From Roseivirga spongicola (GTDB lineage Bacteria > Bacteroidota > Bacteroidia > Cytophagales > Cyclobacteriaceae): a stretch of 64,000 bases of DNA. The stretch is taken from assembly GCF_001592965.1 (NCBI RefSeq), contig NZ_LRPC01000028.1, positions 930,001 to 994,000 of the forward strand, written 5' to 3'. The notes beneath the pieces are model-generated. The model saw only the letters and a list, made by a program, of their open reading frames with translations. It was not told where the DNA came from and did not search any database. Both the position numbers and the translations under genes were made by a program. Shown here piece after piece: positions 28,493 to 36,801 of this stretch (position 1 is the stretch's first letter; every line of letters begins with the position of its first letter).

Positions 28493-28984
28493 TTGAGTAA
28501 AACATTGCACGTGAAAAGGGCACTACTCTCAACCGTATTTCTAACTATTATCTTCATAGTTTCCACTAGTTCTTCACTAAGACCGTCCTTTCAGACCATA
28601 AATGATGTAGCATGGCTTATTGGCAAGTGGGAACGTACTAATGTAAAAGTGGGTACAAAAGCTTTTGAATATTGGGAAAAAGAATCTGAAAGCTCATTAA
28701 GGGGAATTGGGTTCAGCATGAGAGGCGCAGACACTACTTTTGTTGAAAAGCTAAAAATTGAACAAAGAGAAGGCACCTTGTACTATGTGGCCGATGTTCG
28801 GGAAAACACTGAGCCCATCTACTTTAAATTTACTAAACTTTCAGAGTACGGATTTATAAGCGAAAACCCTGAGCATGACTTCCCTAAAATGATTAGCTAT
28901 GAATTAAGAGATGGCCAAATGACCGCCACAATCTCTGATGGTGGAGATAAGAAAGCGAGCTTCATTTTTAAGAAAATGGACTAG
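28493..28984 (+). CDS. DUF6265-type exported protein
   Basis: Up to 163 residues; there is no early ATG. The start could be TTG at 28493, TTG at 28505 or GTG at 28511. The GTG would give the cleanest signal peptide (VKRALLSTVFLTIIFIVSTS). The mature domain opens with DVAWLIGKWERTN and continues through FEYWEKESESSLRGIGFSM and SENPEHDFPKMISYELRDG to the end, a beta-barrel pattern I associate with DUF6265. It is 14 bases downstream of the deacetylase gene and is the last gene of the run. No function is known to me. Confidence 0.7.
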   Translation: MSKTLHVKRALLSTVFLTIIFIVSTSSSLRPSFQTINDVAWLIGKWERTNVKVGTKAFEYWEKESESSLRGIGFSMRGADTTFVEKLKIEQREGTLYYVADVRENTEPIYFKFTKLSEYGFISENPEHDFPKMISYELRDGQMTATISDGGDKKASFIFKKMD

Positions 28985-29733
28985 CCAGTGTTAAACTTCA
29001 TGCCCTACCCTAGTTGAAGCGTCTCGCTTCGACTATTGCTAGCAACCGCTTTACCGCCAGTTTCAGAATTGTCCGCAAAACGCCTCAGCACCGATTTACC
29101 GCCAGTTTTGGTGTCTTCACCAAAACTATTCAGAACCTATTTACAAATGGAGTCAGTGGTCAGGCTGGGTAGATCCCTCGCTTCCTCGGGATGAGAAAAA
29201 GGCTATTAGAGGCTGACAGCCCTATGTAAATAATTAAAGTGAGTAGCTAGCCTTCAACAAGAAGGGAACTTAGCTACCAATCCAATCTCGTGTAGCATCT
29301 CGCTCAGACATCTGCTGAAAGGGATTCTGTGCATCTGTCTAGACTCACCCGAGTTCACCGTGTTAGAATCGAACCACTGGTCAGACCACTTGGAGTGGTC
29401 TGACCAGTCATACGAAATCTAGTTGAAGCATCTCGCTTCGACTTTTACTAGCAACTGCTTTGCCGTCAGTTTAAGAGTTGTCCGCAAAACTATTCACCAC
29501 TCATTTACAAATGGAGTCAGTGGTCAGGCTCGGCAGATCCCTCGCTTCCTCGGGATGAGAAAAAAGTCTTTTGAAAGCTGCGATATGCCTTTACAGGGTA
29601 CTGCTCGGTCTCCTAGACATCAAACTAAAAAGCACCTTCTGAACATCTATCGGTCTTGATTTTGAACAAAGAGCTCGAACTTAAAAGCTAGGCTACCGAT
29701 CTTCAAGAAAAAATTTGAGCTAATTTTGAGTCA
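28985..29733. repeat. Non-coding hairpin-repeat region
   Basis: About 750 bases with no convincing gene. Two direct copies, 29011-29200 and 29420-29565, share AGTTGAAGC, GTTGTCCGCAAAA, ATTTACAAATGGAGTCAGTG and CCTCGCTTCCTCGGGATGAG. Copy 1 has 45 extra bases between two CAAAA words, and these carry a 10-bp hairpin (29104-29127, loop TCTT). Between the copies lies a perfect 15-bp hairpin (29376-29408, loop TGG). Related hairpins recur at 41-44 kb and at 37.6 and 46 kb. Confidence 0.75.
29376..29408. repeat. Perfect 15-bp hairpin, GGTCAGACCACT family
   Basis: 29376-29390 and 29394-29408 are exact reverse complements around a TGG loop. The same hairpin with ATTGG/CCAAT instead of ACTGG/CCAGT at the base of the stem is found at 41314-41346, and close relatives at 42947-42979 and 44211-44243. 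No T-run follows on either strand, so it is not an ordinary terminator. Confidence 0.85.
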
Positions 29734-30651
29734 ATGGAGTCGATTATTACAATAGTAGGTTTTCTAGGAGCAGGAAAGACCACCTTATTAAAGCACTTGG
29801 TAACCAAATCTATTGAGCAAGGATGGAATCCATTTGTTATTCTGAATGACTATGAAAATGCTAATCTAGATGTTCAGCAATTTTTAGAGCAAATAGACGC
29901 AAATTCGCTCCGAGCGCTTAGCGGAAGCTGTATTTGTTGTAGTGGAATTGGAGAACTTAGAAATTTTGTAAACGACATCCCCGAAAGAGAAAATGGCATC
30001 ACATTTATTGAGGCTAATGGCACTTCTGACGCATGTTCTTTGATGGGATTTCTTGGTGTGGGACTAAATGACCGATATGAACCACCCATTCAGATATCTG
30101 TAGTAGATGCGAAGAACTGGCAAAATCGTGGTGAATTCAATGAGCTCGAATTAAACCAAATACAAGTCTCTTCACTAGTAATTCTAACCCATTTAGAGGG
30201 TATTTCTGAAGAACGAAAGTCATTTGTAATAAGAGATATTAAACGAGTTAACTCTTCTGCTGAAGTGACAAGCATGGAAGCATTTAACCTGACAATTCTT
30301 CCTAAACTGACACCTTCTACCAATAAGCCTCAACAATTAGATCATCTAAAAGCACATTGGTCATCTTGCTCAGTAGATTTACCGTATTTGCCCAATAGCT
30401 CCTGCATAAACGAGCTCTGCAAAAGATTGCCCGATAACATTCTACGTGTTAAAGGCTGTACCAAAGTTGGTGATGATGATAGCTACACATATTTCCAGCG
30501 TACACCAAGTGGAGAGGTTACAATGAAAGCCTTTTATGGAGAACCAACCACTGGCCCAAAACTTCTATGTGTTGGTCCTGGTAGTGATCCAAGTGTATTA
30601 GAGCAAGCTATAACGGAAAGCATTAACATAGCCAACGCCAAAACTGTTTAA
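29734..30651 (+). CDS. CobW-family (COG0523) GTP-binding metallochaperone-like protein
   Basis: 305 residues. P-loop GFLGAGKTT at 9-17, the metal-binding CxCC motif at Cys66, Cys68 and Cys69 (GSCICCSG), a Walker B-like FIEANGTSD, and a C-terminal CobW_C region from about residue 205 (RLPDNILRVKGCTKVG). COG0523 proteins use GTP hydrolysis to hand zinc or cobalt to client proteins. The guanine-specificity motif is degenerate: where NKxD is expected there is THLE (152-155), so nucleotide choice may differ from the family. Starts at ATG 29734. It is isolated between repeat-rich spacers, with no zinc transporter or client gene nearby. Confidence 0.85.
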   Translation: MESIITIVGFLGAGKTTLLKHLVTKSIEQGWNPFVILNDYENANLDVQQFLEQIDANSLRALSGSCICCSGIGELRNFVNDIPERENGITFIEANGTSDACSLMGFLGVGLNDRYEPPIQISVVDAKNWQNRGEFNELELNQIQVSSLVILTHLEGISEERKSFVIRDIKRVNSSAEVTSMEAFNLTILPKLTPSTNKPQQLDHLKAHWSSCSVDLPYLPNSSCINELCKRLPDNILRVKGCTKVGDDDSYTYFQRTPSGEVTMKAFYGEPTTGPKLLCVGPGSDPSVLEQAITESINIANAKTV

Positions 30652-30912
30652 ATTCTTACTCTTAGGGTCTTAATTGTTTTTGCACTCTGCGCGCCTACGA
30701 ACTTTTATAGAAGTAGTAAGAATTGCATGATTGGCCATTGGTAAGTTAGGCATTTGTAATTAGTGAAAAACTGGTAAGCTTGTGATGAGTTATTAGACAA
30801 TGGCCGTAATTTGATCACTCTTCTTTGCCTCGACTTCAGGACAGAACGCTCTGCCAAATATATTCACTTCCCTTTCTTATGGCTGATTAAGGGGCAAGTC
30901 TAACAAAATGAA
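30652..30912. other. Intergenic, nothing recognised
   Basis: About 260 bases between the CobW-family gene and the sodC terminator. I found no open frame of interest, tRNA shape or clear repeat here. Confidence 0.5.
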
Positions 30913-30953
30913 CAATAAAAAAAGACCACTCCGATCGTCTATCGAAATGGTCT
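30913..30953 (-). terminator. Intrinsic terminator of sodC
   Basis: On the minus strand an imperfect stem (30923-30953; AGACC pairs with GGTCT, then CGAT with ATCG-like bases, two mismatches, 5-base loop) is followed by a T-rich run (the A-run at 30913-30922). It lies about 60 bases after the sodC stop. Confidence 0.65.
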
Positions 30954-31012
30954 AGGTCAATGAATCTATGTATAGGACTTACTTGAAAAGTAAATCTCGT
31001 TGATGTCTAATT

Positions 31013-31603
31013 TTATTTTGCAATCACCCCGCATCCAATTCTTGGGCCGGCTGCTCCCGAAGGCTGAGAAGTGAAATCATCTGGGCCAGCATGAACAATT
31101 ACTGCTTTGTTCAGAATATTAGTAGTAGAATCGCCTTCTATAGACCAACCTTCTACCTGCATATTAAAAGTTCCTGTGCTGTCTTCGCCAATTGTAATGT
31201 TGCCAATATCTCCTTTGTGAAATTCCTCATCTTCTAATCGATGTCCATGCTCTACACCTAGAGGATTCCAATGTCCTCCTGCAGACTTACCATCAGGGGC
31301 AGAACAATCTCCTGTTTCATGCAGGTGAACAGCGTGCTCTCCAGGGGCAATTCCTCTTAAAGCCACTGTCACATCTAGCGAACCATCGGCCACCTCTTTA
31401 AACGTCACCATGCCAGCCAAGTCGCTTCCACTTTTACTCATTATCTGAGTGGTTATGGTTTTGTCTTCCATGTTAGTTTTTGGTTGCGTTTGCTCCATTT
31501 CTAACTGGTCGACTTCTTCTGTTTTATCCTTTGTTTCAGAACAAGCGAAGATGGCCATCCCTATTCCTAGTGCAAGTGTTAAGTTTTTGGTTAAAATTTT
31601 CAT
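31013..31603 (-). CDS. sodC: Superoxide dismutase [Cu-Zn], lipoprotein
   Basis: 196 residues from the ATG ending at 31603; a TTG nine codons upstream is rejected because MKILTKNLTLALGIGMAIFAC is a good lipoprotein signal with the Cys at residue 21. A charged linker (about 22-50) precedes the catalytic domain. Likely Cu ligands are His93, His95, His111 and His171; Zn ligands are His111, His119, His129 and Asp132. The disulfide pair is Cys100/Cys191 (GDCSAPDG and RIGCGVIAK). It converts superoxide to peroxide and oxygen in the periplasm. It has its own terminator and is divergent from the YihY gene. Confidence 0.95.
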   Translation of the reverse strand: MKILTKNLTLALGIGMAIFACSETKDKTEEVDQLEMEQTQPKTNMEDKTITTQIMSKSGSDLAGMVTFKEVADGSLDVTVALRGIAPGEHAVHLHETGDCSAPDGKSAGGHWNPLGVEHGHRLEDEEFHKGDIGNITIGEDSTGTFNMQVEGWSIEGDSTTNILNKAVIVHAGPDDFTSQPSGAAGPRIGCGVIAK

Positions 31604-31853
31604 GGCGATCAATTCAAATTTGGTTGCCAACCATATTGAAAAACCTATGCCAAGAAATGAAAAACAGCGTTTTAAGCCGAAAAACGAAGGTTGGACAATT
31701 CAAAACTTTGTCATTTTGAAAATAGGCTTGTCAAAATTGTAGAGCATAGTCGAGCATTACTTTAGAAACTAGCGTTGAATGGTCAAAAACAATAATGGCC
31801 AAAACGCGCTTGATATTTGTGAGTATAAAGGCACACTATAGCATCCGAACGCC

Positions 31854-32756
31854 ATGAAACACATTATATATGCTTGGAAGGTACTGAAGACTGCTGTTCC
31901 GTCATTTTTAGCCGACCACTGCTTTAGATTCAGCGCAGCGCTTTCTTTTTATACCTTGTTCTCTATTGCTCCTCTCATTCTACTAGCCATTTACATAGCA
32001 GGAATATTTGCCGATGATGCCGTAGTGAGAGACCAGGTAACCACACAGTTTGAAAACTTAATAGGAACGCAAGGTGCGAGTGGAGTAAGAACTTTAATGG
32101 ACACGTTGCATCGAGAAGATCAAAATACCTTTTCTCTAATAGCGGGTGCTGGAATTTTACTCTATTCTGCTACCAATATTTTTATTCAGGTGCAAACGTC
32201 TTTCAATGAGATATTTAAGGTAAAAGCTATAGAAGGTAAAAGTTTTAAGAAGTTAGTAATCGATAGGCTTATTTCATTAGGCATGGTATTGAGTCTTGGA
32301 TTCATTATGATCATCTCGTTGATTGTAGACTCCATAGTGGTCACCTTTGTAGACTTTCTGAGCAATACTTTCGATGAACTGTCCGTAGCTATGGCCATGG
32401 TGGCACAATATGGACTTATTCTATTGCTTATTTATGGGGTTATTTACTCTCTCATCAGGTTTTTACCTGATGTAGTCATTCCTAAGAGGTTCATTTTTAA
32501 AGGAAGCCTCATTACTGCTCTGTTACTACTTGTAGGTAAATTCGGTATTGGCTGGTATATAGGAAACAGTAATTTCAGCAAACTTGGTGGTGCCTCTTCT
32601 GGAGTAATTATACTAATGCTCTGGGTGTATTACTCCTCTGTAATCCTGTTCTTTGGGGGTGAACTGATCAAAGCAATGGCGAAGGTCAGTGATGTGTATA
32701 TCCGCTCGACTCGTTATGCCAAGCGGATTAAATATGTTGAGCTAAAGGATGAGTAG
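31854..32756 (+). CDS. YihY/virulence factor BrkB family inner-membrane protein
   Basis: 300 residues with about six membrane segments. The opening ...WKVLKTAVPSFLADHCFRFS followed by AALSFYTLFSIAPLILLAI is typical of the family, as is the central GAGILLYSATNIFIQVQTSFNEIF and the late GGASSGVIILMLWVYYSSVI with FFGGELIKA. The cellular function of YihY proteins is not established; the old RNase BN assignment was an error. It starts at ATG 31854, shares a 250-base divergent spacer with sodC, and converges on the DUF2130 gene over a spacer holding a perfect inverted repeat. Confidence 0.92.
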   Translation: MKHIIYAWKVLKTAVPSFLADHCFRFSAALSFYTLFSIAPLILLAIYIAGIFADDAVVRDQVTTQFENLIGTQGASGVRTLMDTLHREDQNTFSLIAGAGILLYSATNIFIQVQTSFNEIFKVKAIEGKSFKKLVIDRLISLGMVLSLGFIMIISLIVDSIVVTFVDFLSNTFDELSVAMAMVAQYGLILLLIYGVIYSLIRFLPDVVIPKRFIFKGSLITALLLLVGKFGIGWYIGNSNFSKLGGASSGVIILMLWVYYSSVILFFGGELIKAMAKVSDVYIRSTRYAKRIKYVELKDE

Positions 32757-32833
32757 TTAGCTTATCTCTTAATCCTATCTGAATTAGTTGAAGGCTAGCT
32801 AAAACTCATCACTCAGTAATAAACACTGTTAGA

Positions 32834-32885
32834 TTTTAGATTTACGATATTCGTTAAAAACGCATCCAACATCGTAAATCTAAAA
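32834..32885. repeat. 15-bp perfect inverted repeat between convergent genes
   Basis: TTTTAGATTTACGAT (32834-32848) and its exact complement (32871-32885) flank a 22-base spacer. It sits between the 3' ends of the YihY gene and the DUF2130 gene. The AT-rich long stem could stop transcription in both directions, but there is no tight T-run, so a plain palindromic repeat is equally possible. Confidence 0.7.
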
Positions 32886-32894
32886 TTGGATATA

Positions 32895-34160
32895 TCAATC
32901 CTCCCCTTCTTCAGGCAGACCGGCATCTAGCTCCAAAGCCTTGACGCTCTGCACAGCATTACCCGCAATTCCTTTGATAGATCCATACATATCTATGGTA
33001 TTGGTAACCACCTTGTCAATTTGCTTCTCGCGCTGTTTCCAAATACGCTGCATAGAGTTCTTCTCTCGCTCTAAGTCGGACTTCATCTGTGAGAAACCTT
33101 CCACAATTGCTTCTACCTGCATGCGGAAAGTGTTACTTGTAAGGAAGTCGTATAACATGTGCATTTTGTCGCCTTTGCCTTCCTGAGAAATGGCCACTTT
33201 ACTGAGTTGAATTACCGATTCTCTCAACACCGCACACAAGCCTTTGAACTCGCCAAAAGAACAAACCCAGACTCCATCTCTTAAGCCCATACGGTCCATA
33301 TCGGATGGCATGGCCTCGGTAACAAGTACCCCGACATCGGCCTCCTTATCGCGCATATCAGCTTTAAACTTCTCTATCCATCCAGGCTGAAAATCTTTAG
33401 TCCGCTTACTCTCATAATAGATTTTTCCGCAGTTCTGGACTGTTCTGGTATTCACCACCTGAATACAGTCGGCACCACGAGCGCCTTTTTTAATTTCCTC
33501 AATAGTATCTAAAGGAAATTGAGTCGAAAGCCACTCTTCAATGGCCAACTCTTGCACCTCTCCTTGCAATTGCATAGAGCCTTGAGCCTGCTTTCGCTGC
33601 ATTTCTTCCGTGAGCTTCTTCTGGTCTTCGAGCTTTTTTTCTAGCTCCTTCATTCGAAGCTCGTTCTTTTCGGCCTCAGATTTACTGATCTTCTCACGCT
33701 CCTGAATAAGCATTTCATTCAGTAGCTTTTGCGCCTTCAATTCAGCCTGTTCAGAAGCCTCTTCTTTTTCGCGCTTAAGCCTTTCAATCTCAACCTTAGA
33801 TCTGTTGAGTTCTTTAACCTGCTCAGACTTTTCGTTCAACTCCTTCTGCAATGCCTCGAATTGTTCTGCTTGCTCTGTGGCCAGTTTAGACTTTAGCTTA
33901 TCTTCTAGCAGCTTCTTCTCATGAGCCATTTGCTTTTCCAACCTATCTTGAAAAAGCTCGTTTTCACGCTTCTTCTTTTCTTCAAAGTCAGCTTGCGCTT
34001 TGGCCAACACTTCCTGTTCGGCCTTGAATTTCTGTTGAGCTGTGTTCAATTCAGCCTGATATTTTTGCTTGATTTCCTCCTCTAGCTGATGTGAGAGAAT
34101 ATCCTGTACATCTATTGCGGTGCCACAATTCGGGCAATTGATTTGATTGTTGTTTGACAT
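32895..34160 (-). CDS. DUF2130 coiled-coil protein
   Basis: 421 residues from the ATG ending at 34160 (MSNNNQINCPNCGTAI); a TTG three codons upstream is rejected. A CPNC half zinc-knuckle at the N-terminus is followed by about 170 residues of Glu/Lys/Gln-rich heptads, a long coiled coil. The C-terminal half is the DUF2130 core: EWLSTQFPLDTIEEIKKGAR, GADCIQVVNT, GKIYYESKRTKDFQPGWIEK and ADVGVLVTEAMPSDMDR. The D...E-S-K arrangement in the core (GADCI ... YYESKRT) resembles a PD-(D/E)XK nuclease fold; that is my inference from the spacing. Function unknown. Confidence 0.88.
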   Translation of the reverse strand: MSNNNQINCPNCGTAIDVQDILSHQLEEEIKQKYQAELNTAQQKFKAEQEVLAKAQADFEEKKKRENELFQDRLEKQMAHEKKLLEDKLKSKLATEQAEQFEALQKELNEKSEQVKELNRSKVEIERLKREKEEASEQAELKAQKLLNEMLIQEREKISKSEAEKNELRMKELEKKLEDQKKLTEEMQRKQAQGSMQLQGEVQELAIEEWLSTQFPLDTIEEIKKGARGADCIQVVNTRTVQNCGKIYYESKRTKDFQPGWIEKFKADMRDKEADVGVLVTEAMPSDMDRMGLRDGVWVCSFGEFKGLCAVLRESVIQLSKVAISQEGKGDKMHMLYDFLTSNTFRMQVEAIVEGFSQMKSDLEREKNSMQRIWKQREKQIDKVVTNTIDMYGSIKGIAGNAVQSVKALELDAGLPEEGED

Positions 34161-34358
34161 GCTGAACAAATTTATTCAATGGAGAAGAAAAATCCTCTCT
34201 GCGACACATTTCCTTATCACTTCCTAAAATAATATCCTCAGTGGACTCCAAACCTAGGAAAGCATCTATTCAAGCCCACCTAAGCTTATAAGGTAGTGCG
34301 GGTCTCTAGAATAATAAACCACAAAAACACATATATTCGTCCTTGAAAACCCAATAAC

Positions 34359-34781
34359 ATGACTTTCCAGAAAATCACTATCGAAGCAACTATTAGTTCG
34401 GACCTTCAAACTGCATGGGATAGCTACACTCAGCCGAAACACATCACACAATGGAACTTTGCAGATGATAGTTGGCATTGTCCATCAGCTGAAAACGACC
34501 TTCAAAAGGGTGGTAAATTAAAGTCTAGAATGGAAGCAAAAGACGGTAGTTTTAGATTCGACTTTGAGGGTATTTATGATGTAGTTGAAGAAAAGAGAAG
34601 ATTGGTTTACCATTTGGAAGACGGCCGATCTGTAGAAACCACATTTAAAGAAGAAGGAGATTCCATTTTAGTGATTACCACCTTCGATGCCGAAACAGAA
34701 AACCCAATTGAAATGCAAAAAGGCGGCTGGCAAGCCATACTCAACAACTACAAAAAGCACACAAAAAGCATAAAATCTTGA
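34359..34781 (+). CDS. SRPBCC / AHSA1-like domain protein
   Basis: 140 residues, a single domain of the START-like superfamily. It opens with ITIEATISSDLQTAWDSYTQ and contains PKHITQWNFADDSWHCP, followed by GTYDVVEE-like and TTFKEEGDSILVITTFDAE strands and a C-terminal helix (GGWQAILNNYKKHT), the usual Bacteroidota pattern. Such proteins bind hydrophobic ligands; specific roles are unknown. It is alone on its strand and ends at a bidirectional terminator shared with the DUF2911 gene. Confidence 0.88.
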   Translation: MTFQKITIEATISSDLQTAWDSYTQPKHITQWNFADDSWHCPSAENDLQKGGKLKSRMEAKDGSFRFDFEGIYDVVEEKRRLVYHLEDGRSVETTFKEEGDSILVITTFDAETENPIEMQKGGWQAILNNYKKHTKSIKS

Positions 34782-34793
34782 TAGAGTAAAAAG

Positions 34794-34823
34794 AAAAGCC
34801 ACGCCTAAAAGGGAATGGCTTTT
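34794..34823. terminator. Bidirectional terminator
   Basis: AAAAGCCA (34794-34801) pairs with TGGCTTTT (34816-34823) around a 14-base loop. It has T-rich sequence on both strands and sits between two convergent genes. Confidence 0.75.
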
Positions 34824-34828
34824 TCTAT

Positions 34829-35674
34829 CTAATTTTTAAGCTTTTCAATTAGACGTTGATTGAGTCTGACAAAGTCTTGATTTCCTGCCTCGTCAGATAA
34901 CTTCATTGACCTTTGGGCTGCAACAATGGCTTCTTCTGCCCTTCCTAAATCAGATAAAATTAAAGCCTCTCGATGTACTTGAAAGAAAAGCGCAGTCTTA
35001 TTACTAGTGACTTTCTGAATATACTCTAGTGCCTTTTTTAGGTCTATTCCTCTTTCATGCATAAAAAGCGCAGCCTGAAAATAATCGTTGTTACTAGGCC
35101 CTTTCATTACCCGCTCAATCTGGCTCATCACACGAGTATCTATCTCCACTTCCATTGGTAGAGTAGCTTGTAAATTGCCCCAATGCAAAACTAGATTTGC
35201 AGTATTAAGCATCACATTCTCCAAGGAAATACTGAAGGTTTCTTTGAAGCCCACGGTCTCATTTACATCGGCTAGCACTGTTAAAACTGGAGATTTAGTC
35301 ACATAACTTAACCCGTTTTGACTGTCATAAGGATAGAATTGCAGTTCCCATCGGTCCGATAATGGAATTGCTAAAAGGGCATATTCTCCCTTAGCCAAAA
35401 CCTTATTCCTCACATTGAAATCATCTGATAAAATGATTTTTGTGGCAGAATTGGCACCTGCTCTCCAGGCTTCACCAAAAGGTACAATACCACCTTCACC
35501 AAATACTTTTCTACCTCTGGCACTGGGCCTAAAATAATTTACCTCAATGGTACTCATTCCGATAGACTGTTTTACAGCAGCATAAGGACTAACGTTTGGC
35601 ACCCTAAGTTGAGCCATAGAGGTTCCGCAAAGTGCCACCAATAATGGTAGCACCATCAATAATTTTCTAAACAT
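34829..35674 (-). CDS. DUF2911 exported protein
   Basis: 281 residues with a signal peptide (FRKLLMVLPLLVALCGTSMA). The DUF2911 domain covers about 25-185: VSPYAAVKQSIGMSTIEVNY, SARGRKVFG, VPFGEAWRAGANSATKI and KGEYALLAIP. A C-terminal helical tail of about 90 residues (YFQAALFMHERGIDLKKALE...) looks like TPR helices. Function unknown; the proteins are common in Bacteroidota and probably periplasmic. It is the third gene of a tight set: it starts 11 bases after the AraC-type regulator, which suggests it is controlled with, or by, that regulator. Confidence 0.88.
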   Translation of the reverse strand: MFRKLLMVLPLLVALCGTSMAQLRVPNVSPYAAVKQSIGMSTIEVNYFRPSARGRKVFGEGGIVPFGEAWRAGANSATKIILSDDFNVRNKVLAKGEYALLAIPLSDRWELQFYPYDSQNGLSYVTKSPVLTVLADVNETVGFKETFSISLENVMLNTANLVLHWGNLQATLPMEVEIDTRVMSQIERVMKGPSNNDYFQAALFMHERGIDLKKALEYIQKVTSNKTALFFQVHREALILSDLGRAEEAIVAAQRSMKLSDEAGNQDFVRLNQRLIEKLKN

Positions 35675-35685
35675 AATTGTGTTAC

Positions 35686-36795
35686 TTAAGAAGTTTGATT
35701 TTTGAAGTATTCTGAGGGAGATTTCCCCATAAGATTTTTAAAGGACTTGTTGAATGTGGTTTTTGAGTTGAACCCTGCCTCTTGAGCTAAACCAAACATT
35801 GTCAGGTTTTTATACTTCTCTGATTTAGCTAATTCCACAAATTCTTTCACTCTGTAGTAGTTCACATATTCGAAAAAATTCATCCCGATACGTTCGTTGA
35901 GTAATCTAGCTACTTCAGGGCTACTGACCTCCAACATTTCAGCCAATTCAGCTTTAAGTAGCTTTGCATTGAGGTAAGGCTTCTTTTCTACCATTAGCTC
36001 CTTCAACCTTAGCTCCAGCTGTTCTAAATCGGAATGCGAAAGTCTAGAATTCGAGTATTTTTTGACCTTGCTTAACTCTGTTACTTTGAATAATTCGGGC
36101 GATCTCAACACGTAGAAGGCTATAAACAAAATGATCAGTGCTAGGCTCATCCAAACCGTTTGCCAGGCCAATTTATTGAGCAACTGTATGCCCACTAGAC
36201 TCAACAAATACATGGTAAACCAACAGAGTAGACAACCACCAACAGCGATTAAAAAGTTATTAAAAAAGCGCGATTGCACTACATAGCTAATCTCAGACTC
36301 AAGCTTTGTTTTAAACTTTCGAAAAAGCCGTACCGACCGATACCAGTAGGTTACATTGTAGACTAAACCCACACCCACAAAAAGCATCACATTCCTCAAT
36401 TGCTCACCAGAGTCTGTTCTTGCTTGCAACTCCTCGTCAGATGGCCAAATGAAAAACATCACTACGAAGGCATTGTACACTACCGCAGGTAAGTAATGAT
36501 ATAGGTTCTGAGTTTTAAACCGCTCTCCATACAGTGAAGACTTAGTAAAAAGATACACCGTTGGGCCGAACATTAGCGTAGCAAACTCAGAGAAAACCAC
36601 CCATCTATAATTGTTTTCCACAATACCTGAGAGATAAGCTACCCTACTGCTTAAGCCTACCGTGAGAATGATTATGAAAAAGACGATGTAGCCGTTAACA
36701 TTTTCTCTGTTTTTTGGAGAAACTAAGTAAACAAACAATAGAAAGAGACTCTGAAGAAAGCCGAAATAAACAAGTTGGTTGAGGAATACCTGCAT
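35686..36795 (-). CDS. Membrane-anchored AraC-family transcriptional regulator
   Basis: 369 residues. The first ~230 residues form about seven membrane helices (FLNQLVYFGFLQSLFLLFVY, GYIVFFIIILTVGLSSRVAY and others). After a linker, residues about 255-369 are an AraC DNA-binding domain: LLKAELAEMLEVSSPEVARL for the first helix-turn-helix and FGLAQEAGFNSKTTFNKSFK for the second, ending GKSPSEYFKNQ. This layout fits a sensor that binds a signal in the membrane and acts on DNA at the cytoplasmic face. It lies between the barrel-domain protein gene (6 bases upstream) and the DUF2911 gene (11 bases downstream). Confidence 0.92.
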   Translation of the reverse strand: MQVFLNQLVYFGFLQSLFLLFVYLVSPKNRENVNGYIVFFIIILTVGLSSRVAYLSGIVENNYRWVVFSEFATLMFGPTVYLFTKSSLYGERFKTQNLYHYLPAVVYNAFVVMFFIWPSDEELQARTDSGEQLRNVMLFVGVGLVYNVTYWYRSVRLFRKFKTKLESEISYVVQSRFFNNFLIAVGGCLLCWFTMYLLSLVGIQLLNKLAWQTVWMSLALIILFIAFYVLRSPELFKVTELSKVKKYSNSRLSHSDLEQLELRLKELMVEKKPYLNAKLLKAELAEMLEVSSPEVARLLNERIGMNFFEYVNYYRVKEFVELAKSEKYKNLTMFGLAQEAGFNSKTTFNKSFKNLMGKSPSEYFKNQTS

Positions 36796-36801
36796 GGTTT
36801 A

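Noticed and set aside
29423-29659. 78-codon frame in the hairpin-repeat region
   Set aside because: It lies entirely within copy 2 of the direct repeat; the other copy does not keep the frame.
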